Source: Glycomyces sp. NRRL B-16210 (GTDB lineage Bacteria > Actinomycetota > Actinomycetes > Mycobacteriales > Micromonosporaceae). From it: a DNA stretch of 64,000 nt. The notes under the pieces are model-generated. The model made no database searches. It was not told the DNA's origin and saw only the letters and a list, made by a program, of their open reading frames with translations. Below are positions 15,514-23,683 of this stretch, piece after piece (the stretch's first letter is position 1; every line of letters begins with the position of its first letter). The translations under genes were made by a program, and so were the position numbers. The stretch lies in NCBI RefSeq assembly GCF_000719515.1, contig NZ_JOGR01000003.1:375177-439176 (forward strand), written 5' to 3'.

Positions 15514-17292
15514 ATGCAAGCACCTCGTAGGAGAAGGAGACTCGCCCTCACCGGTGTCGCCGTCGGCGCGCTGGCCGCGGGCGGTCTGACCTTCGTTTCG
15601 GCGAACCAGGCACTCGCCGAAGAGGGTTGTCAGGTCGACTACAACGTCATCAGCACGTGGGGGGACGGCTTCCAGGCCAACGTCTCCATCACCGCCGGTG
15701 AAGCGATCAACGGCTGGAACCTCCAGTGGAACTTCCCGTCCGGCACCACCGTCTCCAGCGCGTGGAACGTCGACTGGAGCCAGAGCGGCACCACCTTCAC
15801 CGGCAGCGACGTCGGCTGGAACGCCTCGATCGCCTCGGGCCAGACCACTGAGGTCTTCGGCTTCATCGGCTCGGGCTCCTCCACCGCCCCGGCGCAGTTC
15901 TCCATCAACGGGGACGTCTGCAACGGCCAGGTCGACCCCGACCCGACCGACCCGGACCCCACGGACCCGGACCCGACCGACCCCGACCCGGACCCGGGCA
16001 ACCCCGGTGACAAGGTCGACAACCCGTACGTCGGCGCGCAGGTCTACGTCAACCCGATCTGGTCGGCCAACGCGGCCGCCGAGCCGGGCGGATCCGCCAT
16101 CGCCAACGAGCCCACCGGCGTGTGGCTCGACCAGACCAGCGCCATCTACGGCAACGGTTCGCCCACCACGGGCTCCTACGGTCTGGCCGACCACCTCGAC
16201 GAGGCGGTCTCCCAGGGCGCCGACCTGATCCAGGTCGTCATCTACAACCTGCCCGGCCGCGACTGCGCCGCCCTGGCCTCGAACGGCCAGCTCGCGCCGA
16301 ACGAGATCAACCGGTACAAGACGGAGTACATCGACGAGATCGTCGACATCATGTCGGACCCCGCTTACGCGGACCTGCGGATCGTCAACGTGATCGAGAT
16401 CGACTCGCTGCCGAACCTGATCACCAACGTCTCGCCCCGCGAGACCGCGACCGACACCTGCGACACGATGCTCGCCAACGGCGGCTACGTCGACGGCGTC
16501 TCGTACGCCGCCGCCGAGCTCGGCGCCCTGCCGAACACCTACAACTACATCGACGCCGGCCACCACGGCTGGATCGGCTGGGGCGACGACAACCCGGAGT
16601 ACGACAACTTCCGTGCCTCCGCGGCCCTGTTCGGCTCGCTCATCGGGCAGAACGGCATGACCGCCGACGACGTCCACGGCTTCATCTCGAACACCGCGAA
16701 CTACTCGGTGCTCGAAGAGCCCTACTGGGACGTCGACCAGAACGTCGGCGGCCAGGCGCTGAACCAGAACCCGGACCTGCCCTGGGTCGACTGGAACGAC
16801 TACAACAACGAGAAGGACTTCACTGAGGCGCTTCGCACCGAGCTCATCGCGAACGGCTTCAACTCCGACATCGGCATGCTGATCGACACCAGCCGCAACG
16901 GCTGGGGCGGCAGCTACCGTCCGACCGGTCCGTCGACCTCGAACGACCCGGTCACCTTCGTCGACGAGTCCCGTATCGACCAGCGCATCCAGAAGGGCAA
17001 CTGGTGCAACCAGGCCGGTGCCGGTCTGGGCGAGCGCCCGCAGGTCCAGCCTGAGCCTTGGATCGACGCCTACGTGTGGATCAAGCCCCCCGGCGAGTCG
17101 GACGGTTCCTCGGAACTGATCGACAACGACGAGGGCAAGGGCTTCGACGAGATGTGCGACCCGACCTACGGCGGCAACCCGCGCAACGGCAACAACCTGT
17201 CCGGTGCCCGCGGCGACATGCCGGTCTCCGGTCACTGGTCCTCGGAGCAGTTCCAGGAGCTCCTCCAGAACGCCTGGCCGCCCATCAACTAG
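15514..17292 (+). CDS. Secreted GH6 cellulase with N-terminal CBM2
   Basis: A 592-residue cellulase: signal peptide (1-35, five arginines then a hydrophobic core), CBM2 (about 39-136, bracketed by Cys39 and Cys136, with GWNLQW and DVGWN surface tryptophans), an acidic DPDPT linker (140-165), and a GH6 domain nearly identical to the product of 13406-14830. The same conserved acids are present (YNLPGRD, VIEID, GESDG). CBM2 anchors the enzyme to crystalline cellulose. ATG start with GAAGGA upstream. The two genes are a tandem duplication, the second with an added binding module. Two AGCGCT palindromes upstream suggest CebR-type control. Confidence 0.94.
   Translation: MQAPRRRRRLALTGVAVGALAAGGLTFVSANQALAEEGCQVDYNVISTWGDGFQANVSITAGEAINGWNLQWNFPSGTTVSSAWNVDWSQSGTTFTGSDVGWNASIASGQTTEVFGFIGSGSSTAPAQFSINGDVCNGQVDPDPTDPDPTDPDPTDPDPDPGNPGDKVDNPYVGAQVYVNPIWSANAAAEPGGSAIANEPTGVWLDQTSAIYGNGSPTTGSYGLADHLDEAVSQGADLIQVVIYNLPGRDCAALASNGQLAPNEINRYKTEYIDEIVDIMSDPAYADLRIVNVIEIDSLPNLITNVSPRETATDTCDTMLANGGYVDGVSYAAAELGALPNTYNYIDAGHHGWIGWGDDNPEYDNFRASAALFGSLIGQNGMTADDVHGFISNTANYSVLEEPYWDVDQNVGGQALNQNPDLPWVDWNDYNNEKDFTEALRTELIANGFNSDIGMLIDTSRNGWGGSYRPTGPSTSNDPVTFVDESRIDQRIQKGNWCNQAGAGLGERPQVQPEPWIDAYVWIKPPGESDGSSELIDNDEGKGFDEMCDPTYGGNPRNGNNLSGARGDMPVSGHWSSEQFQELLQNAWPPIN
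15934..16008 (+). repeat. Tandem repeat coding the DPDPT linker
   Basis: Imperfect repeats built from GACCCG/GACCCC and ACCGAC units encode the proline-acid linker between CBM2 and GH6. Such a tract is prone to length change by slippage. Confidence 0.75.
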
Positions 17293-17318
17293 GGGCGCGG
17301 CAAGCGTGAGTTAGTCAA

Positions 17319-17358
17319 GCGGGGCCCGGCGATCCGGGAGGCGATCGCCGGGCCCCGC
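17319..17358. terminator. Strong hairpin terminator after the second GH6 gene
   Basis: A perfect 16-base-pair stem, GCGGGGCCCGGCGATC with its complement, and an eight-base loop, 27 bases after the stop. Confidence 0.8.
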
Positions 17359-17388
17359 CTTCCGACCAGATCCTCGGTTCCTTCCGGT

Positions 17389-17420
17389 GACCGGGCCCCG
17401 CGGGACGGCGGGGCCCGGTC
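17389..17420. terminator. Second hairpin in the convergent gap
   Basis: GACCGGGCCCCGC pairs with GCGGGGCCCGGTC (13 base pairs) around a six-base loop. Confidence 0.6.
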
Positions 17421-17486
17421 GTAACACTTCCCGGTGCACACCGGTGCCGTCCCCTCCCACCGCACACGCGGCGGGTCAGGACATGC

Positions 17487-17527
17487 GAGCGGCCCGGCGG
17501 ATCAGATTCTGATCCGCCGGGCCGCTC
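17487..17527. terminator. 41-base near-loopless palindrome, terminator of the TetR gene
   Basis: Twenty bases (17487-17506) are exactly complementary to 17508-17527 with one base between. In RNA this gives an 18-base-pair stem closed by a small loop. It lies 66 bases downstream of the minus-strand TetR stop and could also stop read-through from the cellulase side. Confidence 0.75.
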
Positions 17528-17592
17528 CCTTCGTCTCTCCGGCTCGGGCTCGCCGGCTCAGCTCTGCCTCGCCTGCTCAGCCTCGCCGGTCC

Positions 17593-18252
17593 TCAGGCGG
17601 TCCGGGCCGGGGCGCCGATGCCCTGGAGCAGGTGCTCCACGAAGCGCTCGACGGTGTCGGGACCCTGGAGTTCGGTGTACTGGCCGTAGATGTAGATCGT
17701 CAGCATCGGGCTGATGAACATCGCCACCGCCAGGTCGAGGTCGACCCGCTCGCTCAGCTCGCCGCGCTCGGCCCAGTACGCGAAGGTGTCGAGCACGAAC
17801 CGCCGGCGGCGGTCCACGAGCCGGTCGTGGTGGCGCTGGTACTCGGGGTCCTTGACCGCCAGCATCATGCACCTGACGATCTTCTTGTCCCTGGGGCCGA
17901 AGGTGCGGCGCATGCTGTTGCCGAGGTGGACGAGGTCGTCGCGCAGCGAGGTGCGCGGCATCGAGACCGGCAGCGGGGCCTTGACGCTCTCGATCGCCGC
18001 GGCGATGAGCTCCTCCTTGGAGGACCAGCGCCGGTAGATCGTGGCCTTCGAGACGCCCGAGCGGTCGGCGACGCCTTCGACGCTGACGTCGGCCACGCTC
18101 CCGTGCTCGGCGATGAGGTCCAGCGCGGCCTCCAGGATCGACTGGCTGACCGCCTCGCTGCGGGGCCGGCCCTTGGCGGGGCCGGGCGCCGCGGCGCGGA
18201 GATCGGCGTCGAGGGGGCCGATGGTCATTGCATCGCTGAGCTCGGGTGGCAT
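17593..18252 (-). CDS. TetR-family regulator of the adjacent efflux pump
   Basis: A 219-residue TetR protein. The helix-turn-helix is in the segment ILEAALDLIAEHGSVADVSVEGVADRSGVSKATIYRRWSSKEEL (residues about 38-80), and the C-terminal domain fits the TetR_C_11-like group found with efflux pumps. ATG start at 18252; AGGAGAG overlaps the stop of the upstream DHA2 pump gene, so the two form an operon with the regulator second. It is the probable ligand of the 20-base palindrome at 20098-20117 and would derepress the pump when a drug binds. Confidence 0.88.
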   Translation of the reverse strand: MPPELSDAMTIGPLDADLRAAAPGPAKGRPRSEAVSQSILEAALDLIAEHGSVADVSVEGVADRSGVSKATIYRRWSSKEELIAAAIESVKAPLPVSMPRTSLRDDLVHLGNSMRRTFGPRDKKIVRCMMLAVKDPEYQRHHDRLVDRRRRFVLDTFAYWAERGELSERVDLDLAVAMFISPMLTIYIYGQYTELQGPDTVERFVEHLLQGIGAPARTA

Positions 18253-18266
18253 GGCTCGATTCTCTC

Positions 18267-19880
18267 CTAGACCTCGACGTACTCGGGCTCGGAGGCCGGT
18301 TCGGCCCGCTCGCCCCCGTCCTCGCGGCGGCGCTTGCCGGGGAAGAACCCGGCGATGACGACCAGTCCGACCACGCCCACCGCGACCGCGGCCAGCGCGG
18401 TGGTGTGGAGCGCGGAGATGAACGCGGCGTCGGCGGCCTGGACGACCTGTCCGGCCGCTTCGGTCGGCACGAGCCCGGATTCGAGCGCTCCGTAGGTGGA
18501 GGCGTAGGACTCGCGGGCGGCGTCCGGCAGTCCGGGCGCGGTGTCGGCGATCTCGCCTTGGTAGGACTGGGCCATGATCGTGCCGAGCACGGCGACGCCG
18601 AGCGCGCCGCCGACCTGGCGCAGGGTGTTGGCCAGGGCCGAGCCGACGCCGGCCTTCTCCTTCGGGACCGAGGACATGAGGGTGTTCATCGCAGGCGGCA
18701 TGAGGTTGGCCATGCCGGCGCCGGTGATGGCGAACAGGACGATGACGACCCAGACGGGGGTGTCGGCCTCGAACACGAACGCGGTGACGGCGAAGTTGGT
18801 GATCACCAGGAGCATCGCGACGATGCCGACGGCCTTGGCGCCGAAGCGCTGGACCAGGGTGTTCGACATGGGCGCGAAGACGAGCATCGAGGCGCCGAAC
18901 GGCAGGAACAGCAGACCGGTCTCCAGCGGCGAGTAGCCCTTGAGCAGCTGGAGGTAGAAGGTCATGAAGAACATCAGGCCCATCATCCCGAAGAAGGTGA
19001 GGGTGATGATGGCCGAGGAGGCCGAGAAGCGGGTGCTCTTGAACAGCTTCATGTCGAGGGAGGCGTGCGGGATGCGCCGCTCCCACAGGACGAAGCCGAC
19101 CAGGACGATCACGCCGAGGGCGATGGTGCCCCAGACTTCGACGCCGGCCCACGAGCCGGCGTCGCCGGCTTCGATGATGCCGTAGGTGAGGCTGACGAGG
19201 CCGATCATGGACAGGGCCATGCCGAGGAAGTCGGCGCGGGTCTTGCCGCCCTTGGACTCGGGGGCGAGGACGGCGACGGCGATGATGCCGAAGACGACGA
19301 TCGGGACGTTGATGAGGAAGACCGAGCCCCACCAGAAGTGGTCGAGGAGGACGCCGCCGACGATGGGGCCGATGGCCCCGCCGATGCCGACCGCGCCGGT
19401 CCAGATGCCGAGGGCCTTCGGGAACTCCTTGGAGGAGAAGACGTTGCGCAGCAGCGACAGGGTCGAGGGCATCATGATCGCCGCGCCGGCGCCCATGAGG
19501 GCGCGGTACCAGATGAGCTGGTCGGGGGTGGTGGAGTAGGCCGACAGGAGCGAGGCGACGCCGAAGACGACGAGGCCGGCCAGGAGCATGCGCTTGCGGC
19601 CGATCCGGTCGCCGATGACGCCGGAGGCGAACAGGAGGCCCGCGAAGACGAGCGTGTAGGAGTTGATCATCCAGGCCAGGTCGCTCTGGGCGGCGCCGAC
19701 GCCTTCGGTGGGGTCGGCGAGGGTCTTCATGGCGACGTTGAGCACCGTGTTGTCGAGGACGACGACGATGAGGCTGACGACCAGGACGCTGAGGATCGCC
19801 CACCGGCGCGGGTGGCCGAGGTCGTCTTCGGTCGCGGTCGGCCCGGTTTCGGGGACCGGGGCGGAACGGGTTTCGCTCAC
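18267..19880 (-). CDS. DHA2-family MFS drug efflux pump (EmrB/QacA type)
   Basis: A 537-residue drug:proton antiporter with 14 predicted transmembrane segments. Motifs: LDNTVLNVAMKTL in helix 1 (the acidic residue and N-V-A pattern of DHA2), DRIGRKRMLL (motif A), and GPIVGGVLLDHFWWGSVFLINVP (motif C and following loop). The frame is open to 20336, but the conserved part begins soon after GTG 19880, giving a short polar N-terminus; the Shine-Dalgarno there is weak. The hydrophilic C-terminus is basic then acidic. Operon with TetR. Substrate unknown; an exported antibiotic or toxic hydrophobic compound is likely. Confidence 0.88.
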   Translation of the reverse strand: MSETRSAPVPETGPTATEDDLGHPRRWAILSVLVVSLIVVVLDNTVLNVAMKTLADPTEGVGAAQSDLAWMINSYTLVFAGLLFASGVIGDRIGRKRMLLAGLVVFGVASLLSAYSTTPDQLIWYRALMGAGAAIMMPSTLSLLRNVFSSKEFPKALGIWTGAVGIGGAIGPIVGGVLLDHFWWGSVFLINVPIVVFGIIAVAVLAPESKGGKTRADFLGMALSMIGLVSLTYGIIEAGDAGSWAGVEVWGTIALGVIVLVGFVLWERRIPHASLDMKLFKSTRFSASSAIITLTFFGMMGLMFFMTFYLQLLKGYSPLETGLLFLPFGASMLVFAPMSNTLVQRFGAKAVGIVAMLLVITNFAVTAFVFEADTPVWVVIVLFAITGAGMANLMPPAMNTLMSSVPKEKAGVGSALANTLRQVGGALGVAVLGTIMAQSYQGEIADTAPGLPDAARESYASTYGALESGLVPTEAAGQVVQAADAAFISALHTTALAAVAVGVVGLVVIAGFFPGKRRREDGGERAEPASEPEYVEV

Positions 19881-20097
19881 AGGGTTTCCGTTTCTGTAAG
19901 AGGGCGTCGCCGCGGGGGTGCGCCTCGCGGCGGTGCCTGGAAGGGTCCGCGGCGCCGACCGCGGACGGTGTTGTAGGTGATGACGCGCGGCGGGCGGGCG
20001 AGGTGACGCGGGCCCGGGGCGCGAAGGTGTTCGAACGCGGGAGCCTGCGGCGTCCATGCGTGTTGTGGTGTTGGAAGCCAGACTACGACGTTCCGAA
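19881..20097. other. Long leader upstream of the efflux pump
   Basis: About 215 bases lie between the pump start and the TetR palindrome. With the rest of the gap to 20329 this makes roughly 450 bases without a gene. The sequence is moderately AT-rich around 20050-20150, where promoters for both directions probably lie. No small open frame here is convincing. Confidence 0.45.
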
Positions 20098-20117
20098 ACG
20101 ATACGGTACCGTATCGT
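20098..20117. promoter_or_regulatory. TetR operator candidate, perfect 20-base palindrome
   Basis: ACGATACGGTACCGTATCGT is its own complement over all 20 bases. GATACG/CGTATC half-sites are typical of TetR-family operators that control efflux pumps. It lies between the pump operon (minus) and the UbiD gene (plus), 218 bases from the pump start codon. Confidence 0.8.
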
Positions 20118-20329
20118 AATACAGGTCACAGGAAATCGTACCGGCCGGGTCCGACACCGGCTCCGGGCTCGCGGCGCCGCTCCACCGCCGCCTGCCGCGG
20201 CGGTCCTTTCGACCTTCCCGCTCCCCCGTGTCCTCGGCGTCTCCGGCCCGTGAACGGCGGGCGAAGGACCGTGTTCACTCCGCTTCGGGTGTGGCGGGAC
20301 GCTGCCGCCCCAGGTGGTTGAATGGCTTC

Positions 20330-21790
20330 GTGGCACCCAGATTCCCGTACGACGACCTACAGTCGTTCCTCGCGGCCCTCGAAGCAGACGGCGACCTCAA
20401 GCGCATCCCCGTCGAGGTCGACCCGCACCTGGAGATCTCCGAGATCACCCAGCGGGTGATCCGCGAGGACGGCCCGGCGCTGCTGTTCGAGCGCCCCTCC
20501 GGGAGCACGATGCCCGTGGCGATCAACCTCTTCGGCACCGAGGCGCGCATGGCCAAGGCGCTCGGCGTCGCGAGCCTCAACGAGATCGGCGACCGGATCG
20601 GGGAGCTCGCCAAGCCCGAGCTGCCGATCGGCTGGGCCGGCATCCGCGACGGGCTCGGCAAGCTCATGCAGCTCAAATCGGTGCCCCCCAAGAAGATCCG
20701 CAAGGCCCCCTGCCAGGAGGTGGTCTTCACCGGCGAGGACGTGGACCTCGACATGCTGCCTGGCCTCCAGGTCTGGCCCGGCGACGGCGGGATCTTCCAC
20801 AACTTCGGGCTCGTGCACACCAAGCACCCCGAGTCCGGCAAGCGCAACGTCGGCCTCTACCGCCTCCAGCAGCACGACGAGCGGTCGGTGGGCCTGCACT
20901 GGCAGATCCACAAGAACTCCACCAGCCACTACGCCGAGGCCGAGCGGCGCGGCGAGCGGCTCCCGGTCGCCATCGCGATCGGCCCCGACCCGGTCATGGC
21001 CTACGCCGCGACCGCCCCGCTGCCCCCGGACATCGACGAATACCTCTTCGCCGGGTTCCTGCGCGGAGAGCGCGTCGAGATGGTCGACTGCCTGACCGTG
21101 CCGCTCCAGGTCCCGGCCAACTCGCAGATCGTCCTCGAAGGCTGGGCCGAGCCCGGCGAGCGCGTCGACGAGGGGCCCTTCGGCGACCACACCGGGTTCT
21201 ACACCCCCGTGGAGCCGTTCCCGGTCATGCGGATCGAGGCGATCACCATGCGCCAGAACCCGATCTACCACACCATCATCACCTCGGCCCCGCCCCAGGA
21301 GGACCACGGCCTCGGCAAGGCGACCGAGCGGATCTTCCTGCCACTCATCAAGATCATGATCCCCGAGATCGTGGACTACGACATGCCCGCGGCCGGGGTC
21401 TTCCACAACTGCGTCATCATCTCGATCGACAAGAAGTTCCCCAAGCAGGCGCAGAAGGTCATGAGCGCCATCTGGGGCCTCCAGATGATGAGCCTGACGA
21501 AGCTCATCGTGGTCGTCGACGCCGACTGCGACGTCCACGACTACCGCGAGGTGGCCTGGCGCGCACTGGGCAATGTGGACTACTCGCGGGACCTGCTGCT
21601 CACCGAGGGCCCCGTCGACCACCTCGACCACGCCTCCTACCACCAGTTCTGGGGCGGCAAGGCCGGCATCGACGCGACCGCGAAGACCCCCCAGGAGGGC
21701 TACACCCGCGGCTGGCCCGAGGCGATGCGCATGAGCTCGGCGGTCAAGGCCACCGTCGACCGACGCTGGCGGGAGTACGGGCTCGACTGA
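20330..21790 (+). CDS. mqnL: UbiD-family decarboxylase, menaquinone biosynthesis (SCO4490 type)
   Basis: A 486-residue UbiD-family decarboxylase that would need prenylated FMN. It starts with the expected FPYDDLQSFLAALEADGDLKRI and contains DEGPFGDHTGFYTPV, which carries active-site acid residues of UbiD enzymes. The group resembles S. coelicolor SCO4490, assigned to the futalosine menaquinone pathway, where it removes the carboxyl group of 1,4-dihydroxy-6-naphthoate after prenylation. The next gene is a UbiA prenyltransferase, supporting this. GTG 20330 begins the conserved part; the frame is open to 20228. A GTTGAAT element just upstream suggests a very short leader. Confidence 0.87.
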   Translation: MAPRFPYDDLQSFLAALEADGDLKRIPVEVDPHLEISEITQRVIREDGPALLFERPSGSTMPVAINLFGTEARMAKALGVASLNEIGDRIGELAKPELPIGWAGIRDGLGKLMQLKSVPPKKIRKAPCQEVVFTGEDVDLDMLPGLQVWPGDGGIFHNFGLVHTKHPESGKRNVGLYRLQQHDERSVGLHWQIHKNSTSHYAEAERRGERLPVAIAIGPDPVMAYAATAPLPPDIDEYLFAGFLRGERVEMVDCLTVPLQVPANSQIVLEGWAEPGERVDEGPFGDHTGFYTPVEPFPVMRIEAITMRQNPIYHTIITSAPPQEDHGLGKATERIFLPLIKIMIPEIVDYDMPAAGVFHNCVIISIDKKFPKQAQKVMSAIWGLQMMSLTKLIVVVDADCDVHDYREVAWRALGNVDYSRDLLLTEGPVDHLDHASYHQFWGGKAGIDATAKTPQEGYTRGWPEAMRMSSAVKATVDRRWREYGLD

Positions 21791-21837
21791 GCCCCTCCCC
21801 CGCCGCCCGCCCGCCGCCCCGAACCGGAGTGTCCACT

Positions 21838-22719
21838 GTGTCCACCATCGCCCGCCCGAACCACGTCAAGGACTTCCTGAAGCTCGTCGCCTTCGAGCAC
21901 TCGGTCTTCGCCCTGCCGTTCGCCTACCTCGCGACGCTCACGGTGATGGCCCTGGAGGACGCCTTCAGTTGGCGAGTCCTGGTCCTGGTCACCGTCGCGA
22001 TGGTCGCCGCCCGCACGCTCGCCATGGCCGCCAACCGGATCATCGACCGCAGGATCGACGCCCAGAACCCGCGCACCGCCCAGCGCGAACTGGTCACCGG
22101 CAAGGTCTCGTTGCGCACGGCCTACATCGGCTGCGCGGTGAGCCTCGTCGTGCTCCTGGTCTCGGCCGGCCTGCTCAACTGGCTCTGCCTCGCGCTCAGC
22201 CCCCTGGCGGTCGCCCCGCTCATCCTCTACCCGTACGCGAAGCGCTTCACGAACTACCCGCACGCGATCCTCGGCCTCGCCCAGATGGTCGCCCCCGTCG
22301 GCGCGTGGCTCGCCGTCACCGGGACCTTCGAGGGATCGGGACCGGCCATCGTCCTCGGCGCGGCCGTCGGGCTCTGGATCGGTGGGTTCGACCTCATCTA
22401 CGCCTGCCAGGACGTGGAGGTCGACCGCGAGATCGGCGTCCACTCCACCCCGGCGCGCTGGGGCGTGAGGGCCTCGCTGCACGCCTCCAGCGCCGCGCAC
22501 GTCCTCGCGTGGCTGGCGTTCCTGGGATTCGGCCTGATGACCGGCTACGGCCTCCTGTACTGGATCGGCCTCGCGGTCGTGGCCGCCGCGCTCGTCTACG
22601 AGCACGCGGTGGTCAAGCCCGGCGACCTGTCGAAGGTGAACCGGGCCTTCTTCACCGCGAACGGCTTCGTGGCGGTCGCGCTGTTCGCGTTCGCGCTGGC
22701 GGACCTGCTCCTGCGCTGA
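21838..22719 (+). CDS. mqnP: UbiA-family prenyltransferase, menaquinone biosynthesis
   Basis: A 293-residue polytopic membrane prenyltransferase with eight or nine helices. The two aspartate-rich motifs are visible: NRIIDRRID (residues about 60-68) and DVEVDRE (about 195-201), which bind prenyl diphosphate through magnesium. With the UbiD gene 47 bases upstream it corresponds to the SCO4490-SCO4491 pair, transferring a polyprenyl chain to 1,4-dihydroxy-6-naphthoate. GTG 21838 has GGAG eight bases upstream; an in-frame GTG nine bases earlier is less well placed. It supplies the membrane quinone used by complex I-type subunits encoded nearby. Confidence 0.87.
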   Translation: MSTIARPNHVKDFLKLVAFEHSVFALPFAYLATLTVMALEDAFSWRVLVLVTVAMVAARTLAMAANRIIDRRIDAQNPRTAQRELVTGKVSLRTAYIGCAVSLVVLLVSAGLLNWLCLALSPLAVAPLILYPYAKRFTNYPHAILGLAQMVAPVGAWLAVTGTFEGSGPAIVLGAAVGLWIGGFDLIYACQDVEVDREIGVHSTPARWGVRASLHASSAAHVLAWLAFLGFGLMTGYGLLYWIGLAVVAAALVYEHAVVKPGDLSKVNRAFFTANGFVAVALFAFALADLLLR

Positions 22720-22770
22720 ACCGGAGCATAATGACGGGGTCCGAACAGGCGCCGGCCAGAGGAGACCGCG

Positions 22771-23112
22771 ATGACGAAGTATCTGATCTCGTTCCCGGGT
22801 GAGGCCATGGTGGTCCCCGAAGGGGAGTTCGCGGCGGTGGTCGAGGACTCCCACGCCGTGATCGAGGAGGCCAAGGCCGCGGGCGTGTACGTCTTCGGCG
22901 GCGGGCTCGACGAGGGCGTCGACCCGGTGCGCGTGGCCGCCGACGGCACCGTCGCCGAAGGCGCGTACCCGGGCCACAAGGTGCCCAACGGCGGCTACAC
23001 CGTCCTCGAACTGCCCTCGCGCGAGGCCGCGCTCGAATGGGCCGCGAAGATCGCCGCCGCCTGCCGCTGCCCGCAGGAGCTCCGGCAGTTCCACTACGAC
23101 CCGGCCAGCTGA
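22771..23112 (+). CDS. YciI-like (DGPF-type) small protein
   Basis: A 113-residue cytoplasmic protein with a ferredoxin-like fold of the YciI/DGPF type. Features are an initial MTKYLISFPGE strand, the central AKAAGVYVFGGGLDEG, and a C-terminal helix AALEWAAKIAAACRCPQELRQFHYDP. Relatives are poorly characterised; some are fused to ECF sigma factors. The start codon has AGAGGAGACC upstream. It lies between the menaquinone genes and nuoK with gaps of 50 and 244 bases, so it may be the last gene of the menaquinone unit or stand alone. Confidence 0.75.
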   Translation: MTKYLISFPGEAMVVPEGEFAAVVEDSHAVIEEAKAAGVYVFGGGLDEGVDPVRVAADGTVAEGAYPGHKVPNGGYTVLELPSREAALEWAAKIAAACRCPQELRQFHYDPAS

Positions 23113-23356
23113 CCGAAGCCGCCCGTCCCCGGCCCCCGTGATCGGTTCATAGGCGCGCCGCCGAACGCGGCCTCGTTCCCCTCAGGACCGGGGAAGGCCG
23201 CATGGCGGACGCCGTTCGCGCAGGCCCCTCGCACGGCGGTCGTGACGCGGCGGTCTCGACACGGCCTCAGGGCTGGACTTTGGGGACCCCGGTGGGCCAA
23301 GATGAGGCCATGTGCCATCGATCGGCCGCGTGTCAACGGAGTCTCGGGGAGGCTGC

Positions 23357-23683
23357 GTGCATCCGCTGATCGGGTATCTCATCGCCGTGGGGCTGTTCGC
23401 CATCGGCCTGTTCGGAGTCCTGACCCGCCGCAACGCCGTGCTCCAGTTGGCCTCGGCGGAGCTCATGCTCGGCGGGGTCCACCTGACGCTGGTCGCCACC
23501 GACCTGGTCCACGGCTCGCTCACCGGCCAGAGCTTCGCCATGTTCATCGTGGTCATCGCCGCCGCCGAGGTCGGCGTGGGACTCGCGCTGATCCTCAACC
23601 TGTGGCGGGAGCGGGCGAGCGTCGACACCGACGCCCTGCCCGAGGAATCGCCCGCCGAGGCCGACGCGCGGAGGACTCCATGA
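23357..23683 (+). CDS. nuoK: NADH-quinone oxidoreductase subunit K
   Basis: A 108-residue NuoK with three transmembrane helices. The conserved membrane glutamates are Glu35 (ASAELML) and Glu71 (AAAEVGVGLAL), both needed for proton movement in NuoK. A hydrophilic tail after residue 83 makes it slightly longer than the usual 100. GTG 23357 has GGGGAGG five bases upstream; the open frame reaches 23312. The stop overlaps the nuoL start (ATGA). It is the first gene of a nuoKLMN block that lacks nuoA-J. Confidence 0.9.
   Translation: MHPLIGYLIAVGLFAIGLFGVLTRRNAVLQLASAELMLGGVHLTLVATDLVHGSLTGQSFAMFIVVIAAAEVGVGLALILNLWRERASVDTDALPEESPAEADARRTP

Noticed and set aside
15119..15514. Plus-strand frame of 131 codons upstream of the second GH6 gene
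   Set aside because: It covers the promoter and operator of the cellulase gene and has no ribosome site or recognised motif.
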